Notes: a model not told the origin generated them from the letters alone. A DNA stretch of 64,000 nucleotides from Thermodesulfobacteriota bacterium (GCA_030583865.1 CP129479.1:2504819-2568818), one strand, 5' to 3'. Counted from the first letter of the stretch, positions 8,908 to 18,333 are shown. Translations and numbers: made by a program.

Positions 8908-9743
8908 AGAAAATAATCCTGGCGGCGGCGCTCTCCCTCATGGCCGTCTTTGCCGTCTCACACGGAGGACCTGCAATGGCGGAAGGAGCCAAAACCGGAA
9001 ACATAGATTCGATTACCGAGAAAGCCTGGGCGAGCCTTGCAAAGAAGAGGATCTACTTCGGGCACCAGTCCGTGGGGAACAACATCCTGGATGGCATATC
9101 CGACGTCATGAAGGAGCGCCCCTCCGTAAGGCTCACGGTCTCCGAGACAAGCGACCCGCGCGCCTTCGGAGGCCCGGTCTTCGCGCACTCGAGGGTCGGG
9201 AAAAACCAGGACCCTCTCTCAAAGAACATGGAGTTCGCCAGGTTCGTGGAGGCAGGCATAGGCGGAAAGGCCGATTTCGCCTTTTTCAAATACTGCTACA
9301 TCGACATAAATTCGGGCACGGACGCAAGGACGCTCTTCAGCGAGTACCGGACAACTCTCGCTGCGCTCAAGGCGAAATACCCGGAGACCACGTTTATCCA
9401 CGTCACGGTCCCCGTGACCGTCGTCCAGACGGGCTGGAAGGTAACGGTCAAAAAAGTCATCGGGCGGCCCATCGGCGGGTACGCGGATAATATCAGGCGT
9501 AATGAATTCAACGAGCTGCTTTTGAAGGAATACTCAGGGAAAGAGCCCGTCTTCGACCTTGCTGCAGTTGAATCCCTTGCCCGGGGCGGCGGGAAGACCG
9601 GCTTCACCGCGAACGGGCGGCATTACCTTTCCATGACGCCGGAATACGCCAGCGACGGCAGGCACCTGAACGAGAGGGGCAGGAAGGCCGTTGCAGAGGA
9701 GCTGCTCGCGTTCCTTGCGGACCTTGCCGCCGGAAAGAAATAG
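8904..9743 (+). CDS. Secreted SGNH/GDSL-like hydrolase family protein of unknown substrate
   Basis: A 279-residue protein with a signal peptide (MKKIILAAALSLMAVFAVSH, cut near AMA-EG). The C-terminal DGRHLNERG resembles SGNH block V, with a D-x-x-H pair. Block I is atypical (YFGHQSVGNNIL) and no clear GDS serine is visible, so the hydrolase assignment is tentative. Such domains act as esterases or O-acyltransferases on sugars. It starts inside the exosortase stop (ATGA overlap), so it is translationally coupled and probably works in the periplasm with exosortase or on the EPS. Its TAG stop is the first triplet of MITE copy 1. Confidence 0.6.
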   Translation: MKKIILAAALSLMAVFAVSHGGPAMAEGAKTGNIDSITEKAWASLAKKRIYFGHQSVGNNILDGISDVMKERPSVRLTVSETSDPRAFGGPVFAHSRVGKNQDPLSKNMEFARFVEAGIGGKADFAFFKYCYIDINSGTDARTLFSEYRTTLAALKAKYPETTFIHVTVPVTVVQTGWKVTVKKVIGRPIGGYADNIRRNEFNELLLKEYSGKEPVFDLAAVESLARGGGKTGFTANGRHYLSMTPEYASDGRHLNERGRKAVAEELLAFLADLAAGKK

Positions 9744-9897
9744 CAGGGTGTTGAAAACACCCTGCCATGCAATCCACGTATGTATTGCCGACTTGCGAAG
9801 AGTATCCAAGCCGGGCAACTTGTGAGGCTTGGGCAGATTCATTCCGGGCAAGCCGTGGTCGAAAAAGCCCAGGAAGGACTTTTTGAAAATCCTGACC
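9741..9897 (+). repeat. MITE-like repeat, copy 1
   Basis: A 157-bp copy of a four-member family. It begins with the TAG stop of the SGNH gene and ends 5 bases before the FemAB ATG. The left end forms a hairpin (GCAGGGTGTT, loop GAA, AACACCCTGC). Further inside are a GCAATCC/GGATTGC-type arm, a GGCTTGG...CAAGCC arm and a paired AAAAGCCC/GGACTTTTT region. The right end (AATCCTGACC) is degenerate against copy 4, with CC where TA is expected. It carries no gene. Confidence 0.85.
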
Positions 9898-9901
9898 GGT
9901 C

Positions 9902-10942
9902 ATGAGTGGGCTTGAGGTCATAGTCTGCGGTCCGGAGCGGGCACGCGAATGGGACTCCTTCCTGGCCGGGAGGAGCGACTCGTCCTTTTACCACCTTTTC
10001 GGCTGGAAGGCCGTTAACGAGGAGAGCTTCGGGCACAGCACCTTTTTCCTCGCCGCGATGCGGGACGGCAGGATGACAGGGGTATTCCCCCTCGTTTACA
10101 TCAGGAGCCGCGTTTTCGGGCGGATCCTCTGCTCCATGCCCTTTGTAAACTACGGCGGCCCGTCCGCCGCTGACGGCGAAGCAGAGGCCGCTCTCCTTGA
10201 GCGGGCCGTTTCAATTGCCGGCGGGCTCAAGGCCGACTACATGGAAATACGGTGCATAAGGAGGCTCCCCGGGGACCTCCCCGCAGGAGAGCACAAAGTG
10301 AGCCTCACGATAGAGCTCTCCCCTGGCGCGGACGCGCTGTGGAACGGGCTCAGCACGAAGCAGCGCACGAACGTGAGAAGGGCCTATAAGAACGGCCTCG
10401 ATGCGCGCGCAGGCGGAATAGACCTGCTGGACGGCTTTTACGCGCTCTTTACCGAGAGCTGGAGGGACCTCGGCACACCGGTCTACAATATCGACTATTT
10501 CAGGCGCATCCTCCGCGAGTTCCCTGACAAGACCCGCATATTCCTTGCGTGCATGAAAGACGGCACGCCGGTCGCCGGCGCGTTCAACGGGCATTTCAAC
10601 GGCACGGTCGAGGGGATGTGGGCGGCCTCGCCGGCCCGCTACCGCCAGCTTCAGGCCAATTACGTATTGTATTGGGAGATGATAAAAGACGCCTGCGAGA
10701 AGGGCTTCACCAAATACCATCTCGGGAGGTCCACGGCTGACTCCAGCGGAGAGGCTTTCAAGTCCAAGTGGAACGCCTCTCCCACCCAGCTCTACTGGCA
10801 CTACCACATGAGGAACAGCGGCCCACTGCCGGGCCTTAATACCGGGAACCCTAAATACCGCATGGCGATAAACGCGTGGAAGCGCCTGCCGGTCCGCTTC
10901 GCGAACCTCATAGGCCCGCTCTTTGCGGGGCAGATACCCTGA
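9902..10942 (+). CDS. FemAB-family protein, XrtA/PEP-CTERM system-associated
   Basis: A 346-residue tandem GNAT-fold (FemAB/BioF2-like) transferase. The signature near the C-terminus (KYHLGRSTADSSGEAFKSKW) and the MWAASPARYRQLQANYVLYWEMI segment match the FemAB proteins that accompany exosortase A. Relatives transfer amino acids from aminoacyl-tRNA to peptidoglycan; the acceptor here may be a sugar or lipid of the EPS. The ATG comes straight after MITE copy 1, and the nearest purine-rich ribosome site (AGGAAGGA) sits inside the element about 24 bases upstream, too far for normal spacing. The insertion may therefore have changed its translation. Confidence 0.88.
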   Translation: MSGLEVIVCGPERAREWDSFLAGRSDSSFYHLFGWKAVNEESFGHSTFFLAAMRDGRMTGVFPLVYIRSRVFGRILCSMPFVNYGGPSAADGEAEAALLERAVSIAGGLKADYMEIRCIRRLPGDLPAGEHKVSLTIELSPGADALWNGLSTKQRTNVRRAYKNGLDARAGGIDLLDGFYALFTESWRDLGTPVYNIDYFRRILREFPDKTRIFLACMKDGTPVAGAFNGHFNGTVEGMWAASPARYRQLQANYVLYWEMIKDACEKGFTKYHLGRSTADSSGEAFKSKWNASPTQLYWHYHMRNSGPLPGLNTGNPKYRMAINAWKRLPVRFANLIGPLFAGQIP

Positions 10943-10946
10943 GCCG

Positions 10947-12149
10947 ATGAGACGCCTTGCCCCTTCCGGAACGCCGGTCAATATGCGCGACCTTGCCGCC
11001 TGCATAGGCGGGGCCGCGTCGCCAAAGAGGACGCTAGAAGATTTCAGGGCCGCCGTATGCTCAAAGTTCAACGTCAGGCACTGCTTTTTCGCCTCATCGG
11101 GCCGAGCCGCGCTATGCGTGCTCCTTGAGGTCTTCAGGGGGCTCGCCCCCGGCAACCGGGACGAGGTCGTCATACCCTCGTACACCTGTTATTCCGTGCC
11201 CTCTACCATCGCAAAGAGCGGCCTCAAAGTGCTTGTGCGCGACATAGACCCGGAAACTCTCGATTACAGCATCCCCGGGCTCAGGGAAACTGACTGGAAG
11301 AGAGTCCTTTGCGTCATTACCGCGAACCTTTACGGCCTCCCGAACGACCTGCCGGAGATAAGCCGCATCGCAAAGGAGAACGGGGCTTTCCTTATAGACG
11401 ACGCCTCGCAGTGCATGGGAGGCATGGTCGGGAGCCGTTTTTCAGGGACCTTCGGGGACGCCGGGGTCTTCAGCCTCGACAAGGGGAAGAACATCACCTC
11501 CATGCAGGGGGGCATCATAGTCACAGACTCGGATGAAATAGCCTCGCTCGTCGGGAAGAGGGTCGCGGCCCTCCCCTCGCCCCCGGCCACGAGCGTCATT
11601 GCCTCTTCCATGAAGCTCATGGCGTATGCCGCGTTCCTCAACCCGAGGATGTACTGGCTCCCTGAAAGCCTGCCGTTTCTCAACCTCGGCACGACGATAT
11701 ATACGACCGAGTATCCGGTTGAGGCCTACAGCTCGCTACTGGGCGGGTTCGGGGCCTCGCTTTTCAGGAGGTTCGACGAGATAACAGCGGCGCGGGCCGG
11801 TAACGGGCTCGCTTATGACAGAGCCCTGGCCGGAGTGAAAGGGCTTGAGCGGATTTCGGCAAAAAAAGGTTCGAAGCCGGTCTATCTCCGCTACCCGGCG
11901 CTGGTCAGGGACAAAGGCAGGCGCATCTCCATGCTCGCGAGGCTCAAGGAGAACGGCATAGGCGCGACGGCCTCCTTCCCCCGCTCCGTAATAGACCTCG
12001 AAGAGATAGGCGGCATACTCAATAAGGCCGGGAGCTCGGGAAAGAACGGACGGGACGTGGCGGAAAGGATAATAACGCTCCCAACGCACCCGTTCGTAAC
12101 CGGAAAAGATATCGAGAGGGCGGTTTCGGTCCTGAAAGGGACCGCATAG
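10947..12149 (+). CDS. DegT/DnrJ/EryC1/StrS family PLP-dependent aminotransferase
   Basis: A 400-residue fold-type I aminotransferase of the sugar-aminotransferase family. Seen: the SSGRAAL phosphate-binding turn, VVIPSYTC, DDASQCMGG with the PLP-binding Asp, and the Schiff-base lysine in FSLDKGKN (about Lys179). Members usually transaminate a nucleotide-linked keto-sugar, giving an amino sugar. The ATG at 10947 follows the FemAB stop by 4 bases; an in-frame TTG at 10923 is less likely. The histidine usual next to the lysine (SFHxxK) is replaced by SLD, so it belongs to a divergent subgroup that may use another substrate. Confidence 0.85.
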   Translation: MRRLAPSGTPVNMRDLAACIGGAASPKRTLEDFRAAVCSKFNVRHCFFASSGRAALCVLLEVFRGLAPGNRDEVVIPSYTCYSVPSTIAKSGLKVLVRDIDPETLDYSIPGLRETDWKRVLCVITANLYGLPNDLPEISRIAKENGAFLIDDASQCMGGMVGSRFSGTFGDAGVFSLDKGKNITSMQGGIIVTDSDEIASLVGKRVAALPSPPATSVIASSMKLMAYAAFLNPRMYWLPESLPFLNLGTTIYTTEYPVEAYSSLLGGFGASLFRRFDEITAARAGNGLAYDRALAGVKGLERISAKKGSKPVYLRYPALVRDKGRRISMLARLKENGIGATASFPRSVIDLEEIGGILNKAGSSGKNGRDVAERIITLPTHPFVTGKDIERAVSVLKGTA

Positions 12150-12151
12150 CA

Positions 12152-13216
12152 ATGGATATACGCGTCGCGACCCGCATCGAGGACATCGGCATATCTCCCG
12201 AAGAGTGGAACAGGCTTCTTTCCGGGAGCGAGACGAATACCGTCTTCCAGACCTATGAATGGTTCAGGTCGTGGTGGGACGTCTTCGGCAAGGAAAACCG
12301 GCTATTCCTCGTATCCGTATTCGCACCTCAGGGAGACCTCGCCGGCATAGTGCCTCTCATGCTCTCGTCCCGTTCGGGCAGAAGGACCGTCAGGTTCATA
12401 GGAGACGAAAAAGCGGATTATTGCGACATTATCAGCGGGCCGGAGAAGCGGAAGACCATCGAATGCGTGGTGGAGGCGCTCATTCTCAATAAAGACGAGT
12501 GGGACTGCATCTCTTTGAGGAATATCCCGGAGGACTCCATTACGTGCGCGGAACTGAAACGCATATCACAGAAAGCGGACATGCGTACGATAACGAGCCA
12601 GATATCATGCCCCACTCTCTTGATAGCCGGCCGGAAAGAGGACGCAGGCAGGATACTAGGGAAAAAGACCTTAAGGCGCCGCTTCAATTACTTCAAAAAA
12701 TGCGGCGAGCTGGCCTTCAGGCACATACGGGATGAGGACGAGGCGCTCCGGCGCCTTGAGACCTTTTTTGAGCAGCATATAAAAAGGAGACAGCTCGCCG
12801 GAGACAAGAGCCTTTTTTCAGACCCGCGGAACAGGGAGTTCTACGCAAGGCTTACGAGAGGGCTTCTCGGCAAGGGCTGGCTCCTCTTTTCGGCTCTCGA
12901 ATTCAACGGGTCGCCCATAGCATTCCATTTCGGCTTCGATTACGGCTCGAGGGTCCTATGGTACAAGCCTTCGTTCGATATCGAATTCTCCCGGCGCTCA
13001 CCCGGCCAGGTCATGCTGATGCACCTGATAAATTACGCAATTGAGAACGGGCGGGCGGAGCTCGACTTCACTATCGGGAACGAACCGTTCAAAAGCCAGT
13101 TCACAAACCACGTGCGGATGAACACACAGTTGAACCTTTACAGGAAAAATCCGGCTTACCTTATCGACCTCTCAAAGCATTACATCCTGAAGTCCGTCAA
13201 AAAGACCAGGAAATGA
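12152..13216 (+). CDS. CelD/BioF2-like GNAT acyltransferase
   Basis: A 354-residue protein of the CelD/BcsL acetyltransferase family. Seen: an N-terminal half with FQTYEWFRSWWDVFG and a GDEKADYCDI segment, then the BioF2-like GNAT domain with LRRRFNYFKK, FEQHIKRRQ and FTIGNEPFKSQFTN. These enzymes are thought to acylate sugar chains in cellulose and EPS loci. It begins 2 bases after the aminotransferase stop and overlaps the next gene by 4 bases. The next protein carries the same kind of domain at its C-terminus, so two related transferases are made side by side. Confidence 0.82.
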   Translation: MDIRVATRIEDIGISPEEWNRLLSGSETNTVFQTYEWFRSWWDVFGKENRLFLVSVFAPQGDLAGIVPLMLSSRSGRRTVRFIGDEKADYCDIISGPEKRKTIECVVEALILNKDEWDCISLRNIPEDSITCAELKRISQKADMRTITSQISCPTLLIAGRKEDAGRILGKKTLRRRFNYFKKCGELAFRHIRDEDEALRRLETFFEQHIKRRQLAGDKSLFSDPRNREFYARLTRGLLGKGWLLFSALEFNGSPIAFHFGFDYGSRVLWYKPSFDIEFSRRSPGQVMLMHLINYAIENGRAELDFTIGNEPFKSQFTNHVRMNTQLNLYRKNPAYLIDLSKHYILKSVKKTRK

Positions 13217-15363
13217 ATAGCATGAGAGTAAGCATCATCATACCTACCTACAACAGGGCCCGCCTGGTCTGCCTTGCCATAGACAGCATACTGGCGCAGG
13301 ACTACACGGACTACGAGATAATCGTGGTCGACGACGGCTCGACCGACGGGACCTCAAAGGCTCTCGAAAAATATTCCGGGTCCATACGATACATAAGGCA
13401 GGAGAACAGGGGCTTCGGGGCGGCAAGGAACCGCGGCCTTGCCGAGGCCAAAGGGGAATACCTGGCCTTCCTGGATTCCGACGACCTCTGGACCGCCGGA
13501 AAGCTCTCCATTCAGGTTGAGATAATGGACCGCTTGAGCGAGACGGCGTTCGCCTTCTCGGATTTCACGATATTGAAGCCCTCCGGCGACCTTATAAGCG
13601 AAGGGCTCCGGACGTGGCACAAGAGGAAGACGCCCTGGGAAGAGATCTACTCGAATAAAATAAGCTCGCACGCGCTACTGACGCTGCCCTTAAGCGGATT
13701 CGACATCTATACCGGGAACATATACCGGCAACTCCTCGAGGAGCCTCACGTATTGCCGAGCAGCGCGATAGTCCGCCGGAGCATGCTCAAGCCCGGGATA
13801 GTCTTCACGGTGGGCGACCCGCTTTACGCGGACTGGGATTTCTTCGCCAGGCTCGCCAGGGACCATACAGTTTGCTTTCTCGATACCGCAACGGCCATAA
13901 ACAGGAGCCATGACGACCCGGTGAGGCTCACGACCAACTGCGGCACCCGCAAGACGGCGGAATGCAGGCTATCCCTGATAGATAGGGTGTGGAAGAAGGA
14001 CGCCGAGTTCATGGGACTGCACCGGGAGCTGGTGGAAAATATCGAGGCGGCACAGCTTAAAATCGTCGCCACCCAGCTTCTACTCGAACGGAAGACGCCA
14101 GAGGCGAAGGACGCGCTTAAAAAGATTTCAATTCTGGACAAGGGGTCGGGCGCCACACGACTTCTCAAGTTTTTTGCCTACAGCCCCGGAGGACCAGCAG
14201 CGCTTACGGCGGCAAGAGGATTAAGGAGACGGATTCGGGGGAAGTCAGCCTCCAGGGCTCTGATGGAAAGCGCCTCATTTAAAACAGAGGTCATAGCCGG
14301 CCCTGAGGGCATGCGCGCCATCTCGGAGGAATGGGATTCCCTCGCAGCCCGATACAAGAGCCCTCTTGCGAGCCATGACTGGGCCCTCTCCTGCGCGGAG
14401 GCCTTCCATGACCTGATGCCCACGAGGGTGCTCCTGGTACGGAATAGCGGCAAGGCGGCGGCAATAGCCCCGCTCGGGTTGACGGGCGGGGTTTTAAAGA
14501 GGCTCGAGTTCCTCGGATCACCTTTTCTCTCGGAGCCAGGAGCCCTCCTCCTGGACGAAAACGAGAGCACAAGATCCGCCATCTTCAAGGCGCTCTCAGA
14601 TACGGGATATCCGGCCCTTCTCAGGCGGCTTCCGGCTTCGGAGGCGCTTGAGGCTTTCAGGGAGAAGTATACCGCAGGCTGTGTCTGCATAAAGAGCTCC
14701 GCGCCTCCCGCGCCTTTTGCCGCGGTCGGGAAGGACTGGTACGGTTTCCACGGCGGGCTCTCCCCGAAGCGCAGGTACGATCTCAGGAGGGCGAAAAAAA
14801 GGGCTGAGGAGCACGGCAGGGTTTCGGCGAACATATACTGCCCTGAGCCCTCCGGGCTCGATCGCGAACTCGAAAAGGTCTTCCGGGTTGAAGCGGCAGG
14901 ATGGAAGGGCCGGAACGGCTCCTCCATGCTGCACAATAAAAGGCTCGGCAGTTTTTTCCGCGCCTACTCGGGGCGGGCCTGCGGGGCCGGCATACTGAGA
15001 GTATGCACGCTCGATATCGGCGGGCATACGGCCGCCGCGCAGCTTGCAATCGAATCCGGCGAAAGCTTCTGGGTCCTCAAGATAGGCTATGACGAGAATT
15101 GGGCGCGGTGTTCACCCGGCATCCAGCTAACGTACGAGTGCATGAAGTATGCGTTCATGAGGAACCTCGTCTCTTATGAGTTCCTCGGCACTATCGAGCC
15201 CTGGCTTAAGCCTTTTGCAAGCGGCAGGCGCGAGCACATTAACGTTTCCATCTACCCGCGCTCCCTTCCCGGCATACTGGCATTGGGTAAGGACGCGCCG
15301 CGCCATGCCGCTAAAAAACTCCTCGACCGCCGCCTGCAGGACGAGGCGCTCTCACAGGAGTAA
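13213..15363 (+). CDS. Glycosyltransferase family 2 - CelD-type acyltransferase fusion
   Basis: A 716-residue two-domain protein. Residues about 1-330 are a GT2 glycosyltransferase: VSIIIPTYNRA, VVDDGSTDGTS, the DSDD metal-binding motif and a late DWDFFARL. Residues about 355-716 are a CelD/BioF2-like GNAT domain: ISEEWDSLA, LSPKRRYDLRRAKKRAEEHG and VEAAGWKGRNGSSML. The frame is continuous, so this is a true fusion. It may add a sugar and then acylate it, or tie the two steps together. It overlaps the upstream CelD gene by 4 bases and ends 3 bases before the deacetylase. Confidence 0.87.
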   Translation: MNSMRVSIIIPTYNRARLVCLAIDSILAQDYTDYEIIVVDDGSTDGTSKALEKYSGSIRYIRQENRGFGAARNRGLAEAKGEYLAFLDSDDLWTAGKLSIQVEIMDRLSETAFAFSDFTILKPSGDLISEGLRTWHKRKTPWEEIYSNKISSHALLTLPLSGFDIYTGNIYRQLLEEPHVLPSSAIVRRSMLKPGIVFTVGDPLYADWDFFARLARDHTVCFLDTATAINRSHDDPVRLTTNCGTRKTAECRLSLIDRVWKKDAEFMGLHRELVENIEAAQLKIVATQLLLERKTPEAKDALKKISILDKGSGATRLLKFFAYSPGGPAALTAARGLRRRIRGKSASRALMESASFKTEVIAGPEGMRAISEEWDSLAARYKSPLASHDWALSCAEAFHDLMPTRVLLVRNSGKAAAIAPLGLTGGVLKRLEFLGSPFLSEPGALLLDENESTRSAIFKALSDTGYPALLRRLPASEALEAFREKYTAGCVCIKSSAPPAPFAAVGKDWYGFHGGLSPKRRYDLRRAKKRAEEHGRVSANIYCPEPSGLDRELEKVFRVEAAGWKGRNGSSMLHNKRLGSFFRAYSGRACGAGILRVCTLDIGGHTAAAQLAIESGESFWVLKIGYDENWARCSPGIQLTYECMKYAFMRNLVSYEFLGTIEPWLKPFASGRREHINVSIYPRSLPGILALGKDAPRHAAKKLLDRRLQDEALSQE

Positions 15364-15366
15364 GCA

Positions 15367-16386
15367 ATGGGCGCCAAACTGAAGCTGGCTTTCAAGAGGG
15401 CCGTCTCCTCCATGCTCTACTACTCCGGAGCCATTCGCATTTTGAAGCTCATTATCCTCAGGAGGAGGGCCGTGGCTCTCATGTACCACAGGGTGCTCAC
15501 AAGGGAGGAAAACGGGAGGACGTTTTCGCACGCTGGCATAGTAGTTGAGAAGGAAGTCTTTGAGATGCATATGCGGTTCCTTAAAAAGGAATTCAGGGTG
15601 GTCGGCGAAAAAGAGTTCCTCTCACGCCTGAGGGACCGGAAACCCTTCGAGACCGCCACCTGTCTTGTAACCTTCGACGACGGCTGGCTGGATAATGCCG
15701 CCAATGCCTTCCCCACGCTCAAAGAACACGGCATACCTGCTCTCGTTTTCCTCAGCGCAGGACACATCGGGTCAAAAGAGCCCTTCTGGCAGGAGCGCAT
15801 GAAGGCCATGCTGGAGGCAATCTCAAAAGAGAATACCGCCGGGGGAGTTCAGCTGCTCGAATCCTACGGATTAAGCGCGGGCTTGAGCGCAAAAGAGCTT
15901 TCAGCAAGCATCAGCGACTTCGTCTACAGCCGGAAATCCTGCGAGCCGGGGAGCATAGCCGGAATAATGCGGGAAATCTCCGGGCATGCCGGGATCAGGC
16001 CGCCGCAGAAGACGGACAGGTTCCTGGACTGGGACCAGGTCAAGTCCATGATGTCGTCCGGCATAGTCTTCGGGGCGCACGGCGTAAGCCATAATCTCCT
16101 AACGATTATACCGGCGGCAGAGGCCGATTCCGAAATAGTAGAGTCGAGGCGGATGATCGAGAAGAAGACGGGCAGGGCCCCGGATTCGTTCAGCTACCCA
16201 AACGGCGACTTCGACGATGGCACGGCGACCCTGGTCAAAAAACACGGTTACGCGGCCGCATTCACCACTAAGCGGGGGTTTGTAAGGCACACTGACGACC
16301 CTTTCAGGCTGAAAAGGGTCAACATACATAACGACGCCACAATGACCGTCCCCATGTTCTATTGCAGGATACTCGGGGTCTTCTGA
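15367..16386 (+). CDS. NodB-type polysaccharide deacetylase family protein
   Basis: A 339-residue protein with the NodB fold. Seen: ALMYHRVL near the N-terminus, the TFDDGWLDN catalytic and metal Asp pair, FGAHGVSHNLL with the two metal histidines, and SYPNGDFDD. This layout is that of the PgaB-like and exosortase-locus deacetylases, distinct from the DUF3473 type at 6546. It would deacetylate a sugar unit of the EPS. The N-terminus is not a clear signal peptide, though a hydrophobic stretch (about residues 10-35) may hold it to the membrane. Confidence 0.86.
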   Translation: MGAKLKLAFKRAVSSMLYYSGAIRILKLIILRRRAVALMYHRVLTREENGRTFSHAGIVVEKEVFEMHMRFLKKEFRVVGEKEFLSRLRDRKPFETATCLVTFDDGWLDNAANAFPTLKEHGIPALVFLSAGHIGSKEPFWQERMKAMLEAISKENTAGGVQLLESYGLSAGLSAKELSASISDFVYSRKSCEPGSIAGIMREISGHAGIRPPQKTDRFLDWDQVKSMMSSGIVFGAHGVSHNLLTIIPAAEADSEIVESRRMIEKKTGRAPDSFSYPNGDFDDGTATLVKKHGYAAAFTTKRGFVRHTDDPFRLKRVNIHNDATMTVPMFYCRILGVF

Positions 16387-16392
16387 AAATAC

Positions 16393-17586
16393 GTGAAAGT
16401 ACTTGTAACAGACGGGGATAACAGGGCCGCCCTGGCAATTACGCGCTCGCTGGGCAAAGCCGGCCACCATGTGACCGTGGGCGAGAGGAAGGAGACCTCC
16501 CTCTCATCGGTTTCATCCTATTGCCGCGCCAGCTTCGTTTACCCGGACCCAGCTTCCGACCCGCGCGGGTTCATAGAGGCACTCCTCGGGCAGGTGTCAA
16601 AGGAGGGGATAGACGTTATCATGCCCGTATCCGACATCTCGACCTTTCTCGTTACAGGCAACCGGCATGTATTCACCTCAAGCAGGGTCCCGTTCGCGTC
16701 TTTCGAGACCCTGGACCTGGCTGCGCGGAAGGACCGCCTTTTCGAAACCGCCGGCAGGCTCAATATACCGGCGCCCAGGACGGTCGTCTTAAGGAAAAAG
16801 GGCGACGGCTCCAAAAAAAAGCTGGATATAGATTTCCCGGTCGTGGTAAAGCCCCACAGGTCCAGGATACAGGGCCCGGACGGGAAGTGGCTTTCGGCCT
16901 CTGTAAGCTACGCCTCCGGCCCGGATGAGCTTGAACAAGTTCTACGGATGAAAAAAGGGCAGTACCCGCTTCTCCTGCAGGAAAGGATAAACGGACCCGG
17001 GATAGGGGTCTTCGCCTGCTATGATCGGGGCGCGCTCAAGGCCATGTTCAGCCACAGGAGGCTCAGGGAGAAGCCTCCTTCAGGCGGGGTCAGCGTCCTT
17101 TGCGAGAGCATCCCTGTGCCGGCCCTGGCGAAGGAATATACCGAGGCCCTCCTCGGGAGCCTCGGCTGGCACGGTGTGGCCATGGTGGAGTTCAAGCTGG
17201 ACGAGCGTGACGGGCTCCCGAAGCTCATGGAGATAAACGGGCGCTTCTGGGGCTCTCTCCAGCTGGCGATCGATGCGGGTGTGGACTTCCCGTCCATGCT
17301 TATGGATATCGCGATGGAGAAGGAAGTCCGTCCATGTTTCGAGTACAGGACCGGAAGGAGGACGCGCTGGTTCTGGGGAGACGTGGATTCGCTACTCATG
17401 GTGCTCCTCAAAAAAAGTCGGTCGCTTAAGCTCCCGCCGGGCCACCCGGGAAAACTCGGCTCCATATTAAGCTTCCTCAAGCCGTCGCTCGGCGGCACTC
17501 GCTTCGATGTATTGAGGTTCGATGACCCGCGGCCCTGGCTATACGAGACCTCAATGTGGTTCAGGAACCAACTGGGCAGGGGGTAA
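16393..17586 (+). CDS. ATP-grasp family ligase
   Basis: A 397-residue ATP-grasp protein resembling carbamoyl-phosphate-synthase-like ligases. The N-terminal Rossmann-like part begins VLVTDGDNRAALAI. The ATP-grasp core has VVVKPHRSR, LLLQERINGPG, and the metal-binding end FKLDERDGLPKLMEINGRFWGS. Such enzymes join a carboxylate to an amine or similar nucleophile using ATP. In EPS clusters they may add amino acids to sugar carboxylates. It starts at GTG 16393, 6 bases after the deacetylase stop, with no strong ribosome site. The substrate is unknown. Confidence 0.83.
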   Translation: MKVLVTDGDNRAALAITRSLGKAGHHVTVGERKETSLSSVSSYCRASFVYPDPASDPRGFIEALLGQVSKEGIDVIMPVSDISTFLVTGNRHVFTSSRVPFASFETLDLAARKDRLFETAGRLNIPAPRTVVLRKKGDGSKKKLDIDFPVVVKPHRSRIQGPDGKWLSASVSYASGPDELEQVLRMKKGQYPLLLQERINGPGIGVFACYDRGALKAMFSHRRLREKPPSGGVSVLCESIPVPALAKEYTEALLGSLGWHGVAMVEFKLDERDGLPKLMEINGRFWGSLQLAIDAGVDFPSMLMDIAMEKEVRPCFEYRTGRRTRWFWGDVDSLLMVLLKKSRSLKLPPGHPGKLGSILSFLKPSLGGTRFDVLRFDDPRPWLYETSMWFRNQLGRG

Positions 17587-17589
17587 TCA

Positions 17590-18333
17590 ATGCGGGGCAT
17601 ATTTCACGCGCATTCCACCTATTCGCATGACGGCAGATGCACCCTCCCGGAGCTCGTTGCGCTCTGCAAGGCGCAGGGGCTCGGGTTCGTCGCGCTTTCT
17701 GAACACGCGGAGGACATGGATCCCGCCAGGATGGACGCCTTTACCTCGGAGTGCAAGGAGCTATCAAAAAAAGGCGTAATACTTCTGCCCGGGCTCGAGT
17801 TCGGGTTCAGCGAATATCCCAAGCTGCACCTTTTGGGCATAGGCGTAACCCGGTATATCCCGCCCGGGAACATATCGCTTACGATAGAAGCCATCCGAGA
17901 GCAGCGCGGGCTTTCGGTTATAGCCCATCCGGCCAGGAACGGGCACTTCGTCCCGGAGCACATTAAAGTGAAGCTCGACGGGGTCGAAGTCTGGAACGCC
18001 TCGTATGACAGCCGCTATCTGCCGCATCACAGGTCCGTGACTCTATACAGCTCGTTAAGGAAAACAAACAGTTCCCTGCTGGCCTTCGGGGGGCTCGATT
18101 TCCATACGGCCCGGAACTTCAGGGAACTGGATCTGGTGGTCAACGGTAGTCCTGCGGATGCCAGGGAGCTCCTTAATCTCCTCAGGGAAGGGAGCTACAC
18201 AAACAAGGGAAAGCTTTTCAGCATGGGCTCCAGGCAGGAATTCGGATATATGACGGTGGGCGGGATACGGCTTGGCAGGTTGTTCCTCGAGGGGGCGGAT
18301 ACACTTGTATCGCTTGCTAGGGTGAAGAGGTGA
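17590..18333 (+). CDS. PHP-domain metal-dependent phosphoesterase
   Basis: A 247-residue PHP protein. Metal ligands visible are the HAHSTYSHDGR start motif, SEHAEDMD, LPGLEFGF (Glu), VIAHPAR and the late GGLDFHT. The family includes histidinol phosphatase and many phosphoesterases of unknown substrate; those in polysaccharide clusters may act on sugar phosphates or as regulators of tyrosine kinase signalling. It begins 3 bases after the ATP-grasp gene and overlaps the next GT2 gene by 4 bases. Confidence 0.83.
   Translation: MRGIFHAHSTYSHDGRCTLPELVALCKAQGLGFVALSEHAEDMDPARMDAFTSECKELSKKGVILLPGLEFGFSEYPKLHLLGIGVTRYIPPGNISLTIEAIREQRGLSVIAHPARNGHFVPEHIKVKLDGVEVWNASYDSRYLPHHRSVTLYSSLRKTNSSLLAFGGLDFHTARNFRELDLVVNGSPADARELLNLLREGSYTNKGKLFSMGSRQEFGYMTVGGIRLGRLFLEGADTLVSLARVKR

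Noticed and set aside
9741-9770. Hairpin at the start of the repeat as a rho-independent terminator
   Set aside because: The stem is strong but no T tract follows, and it lies inside an operon where a full stop would cut off essential genes.
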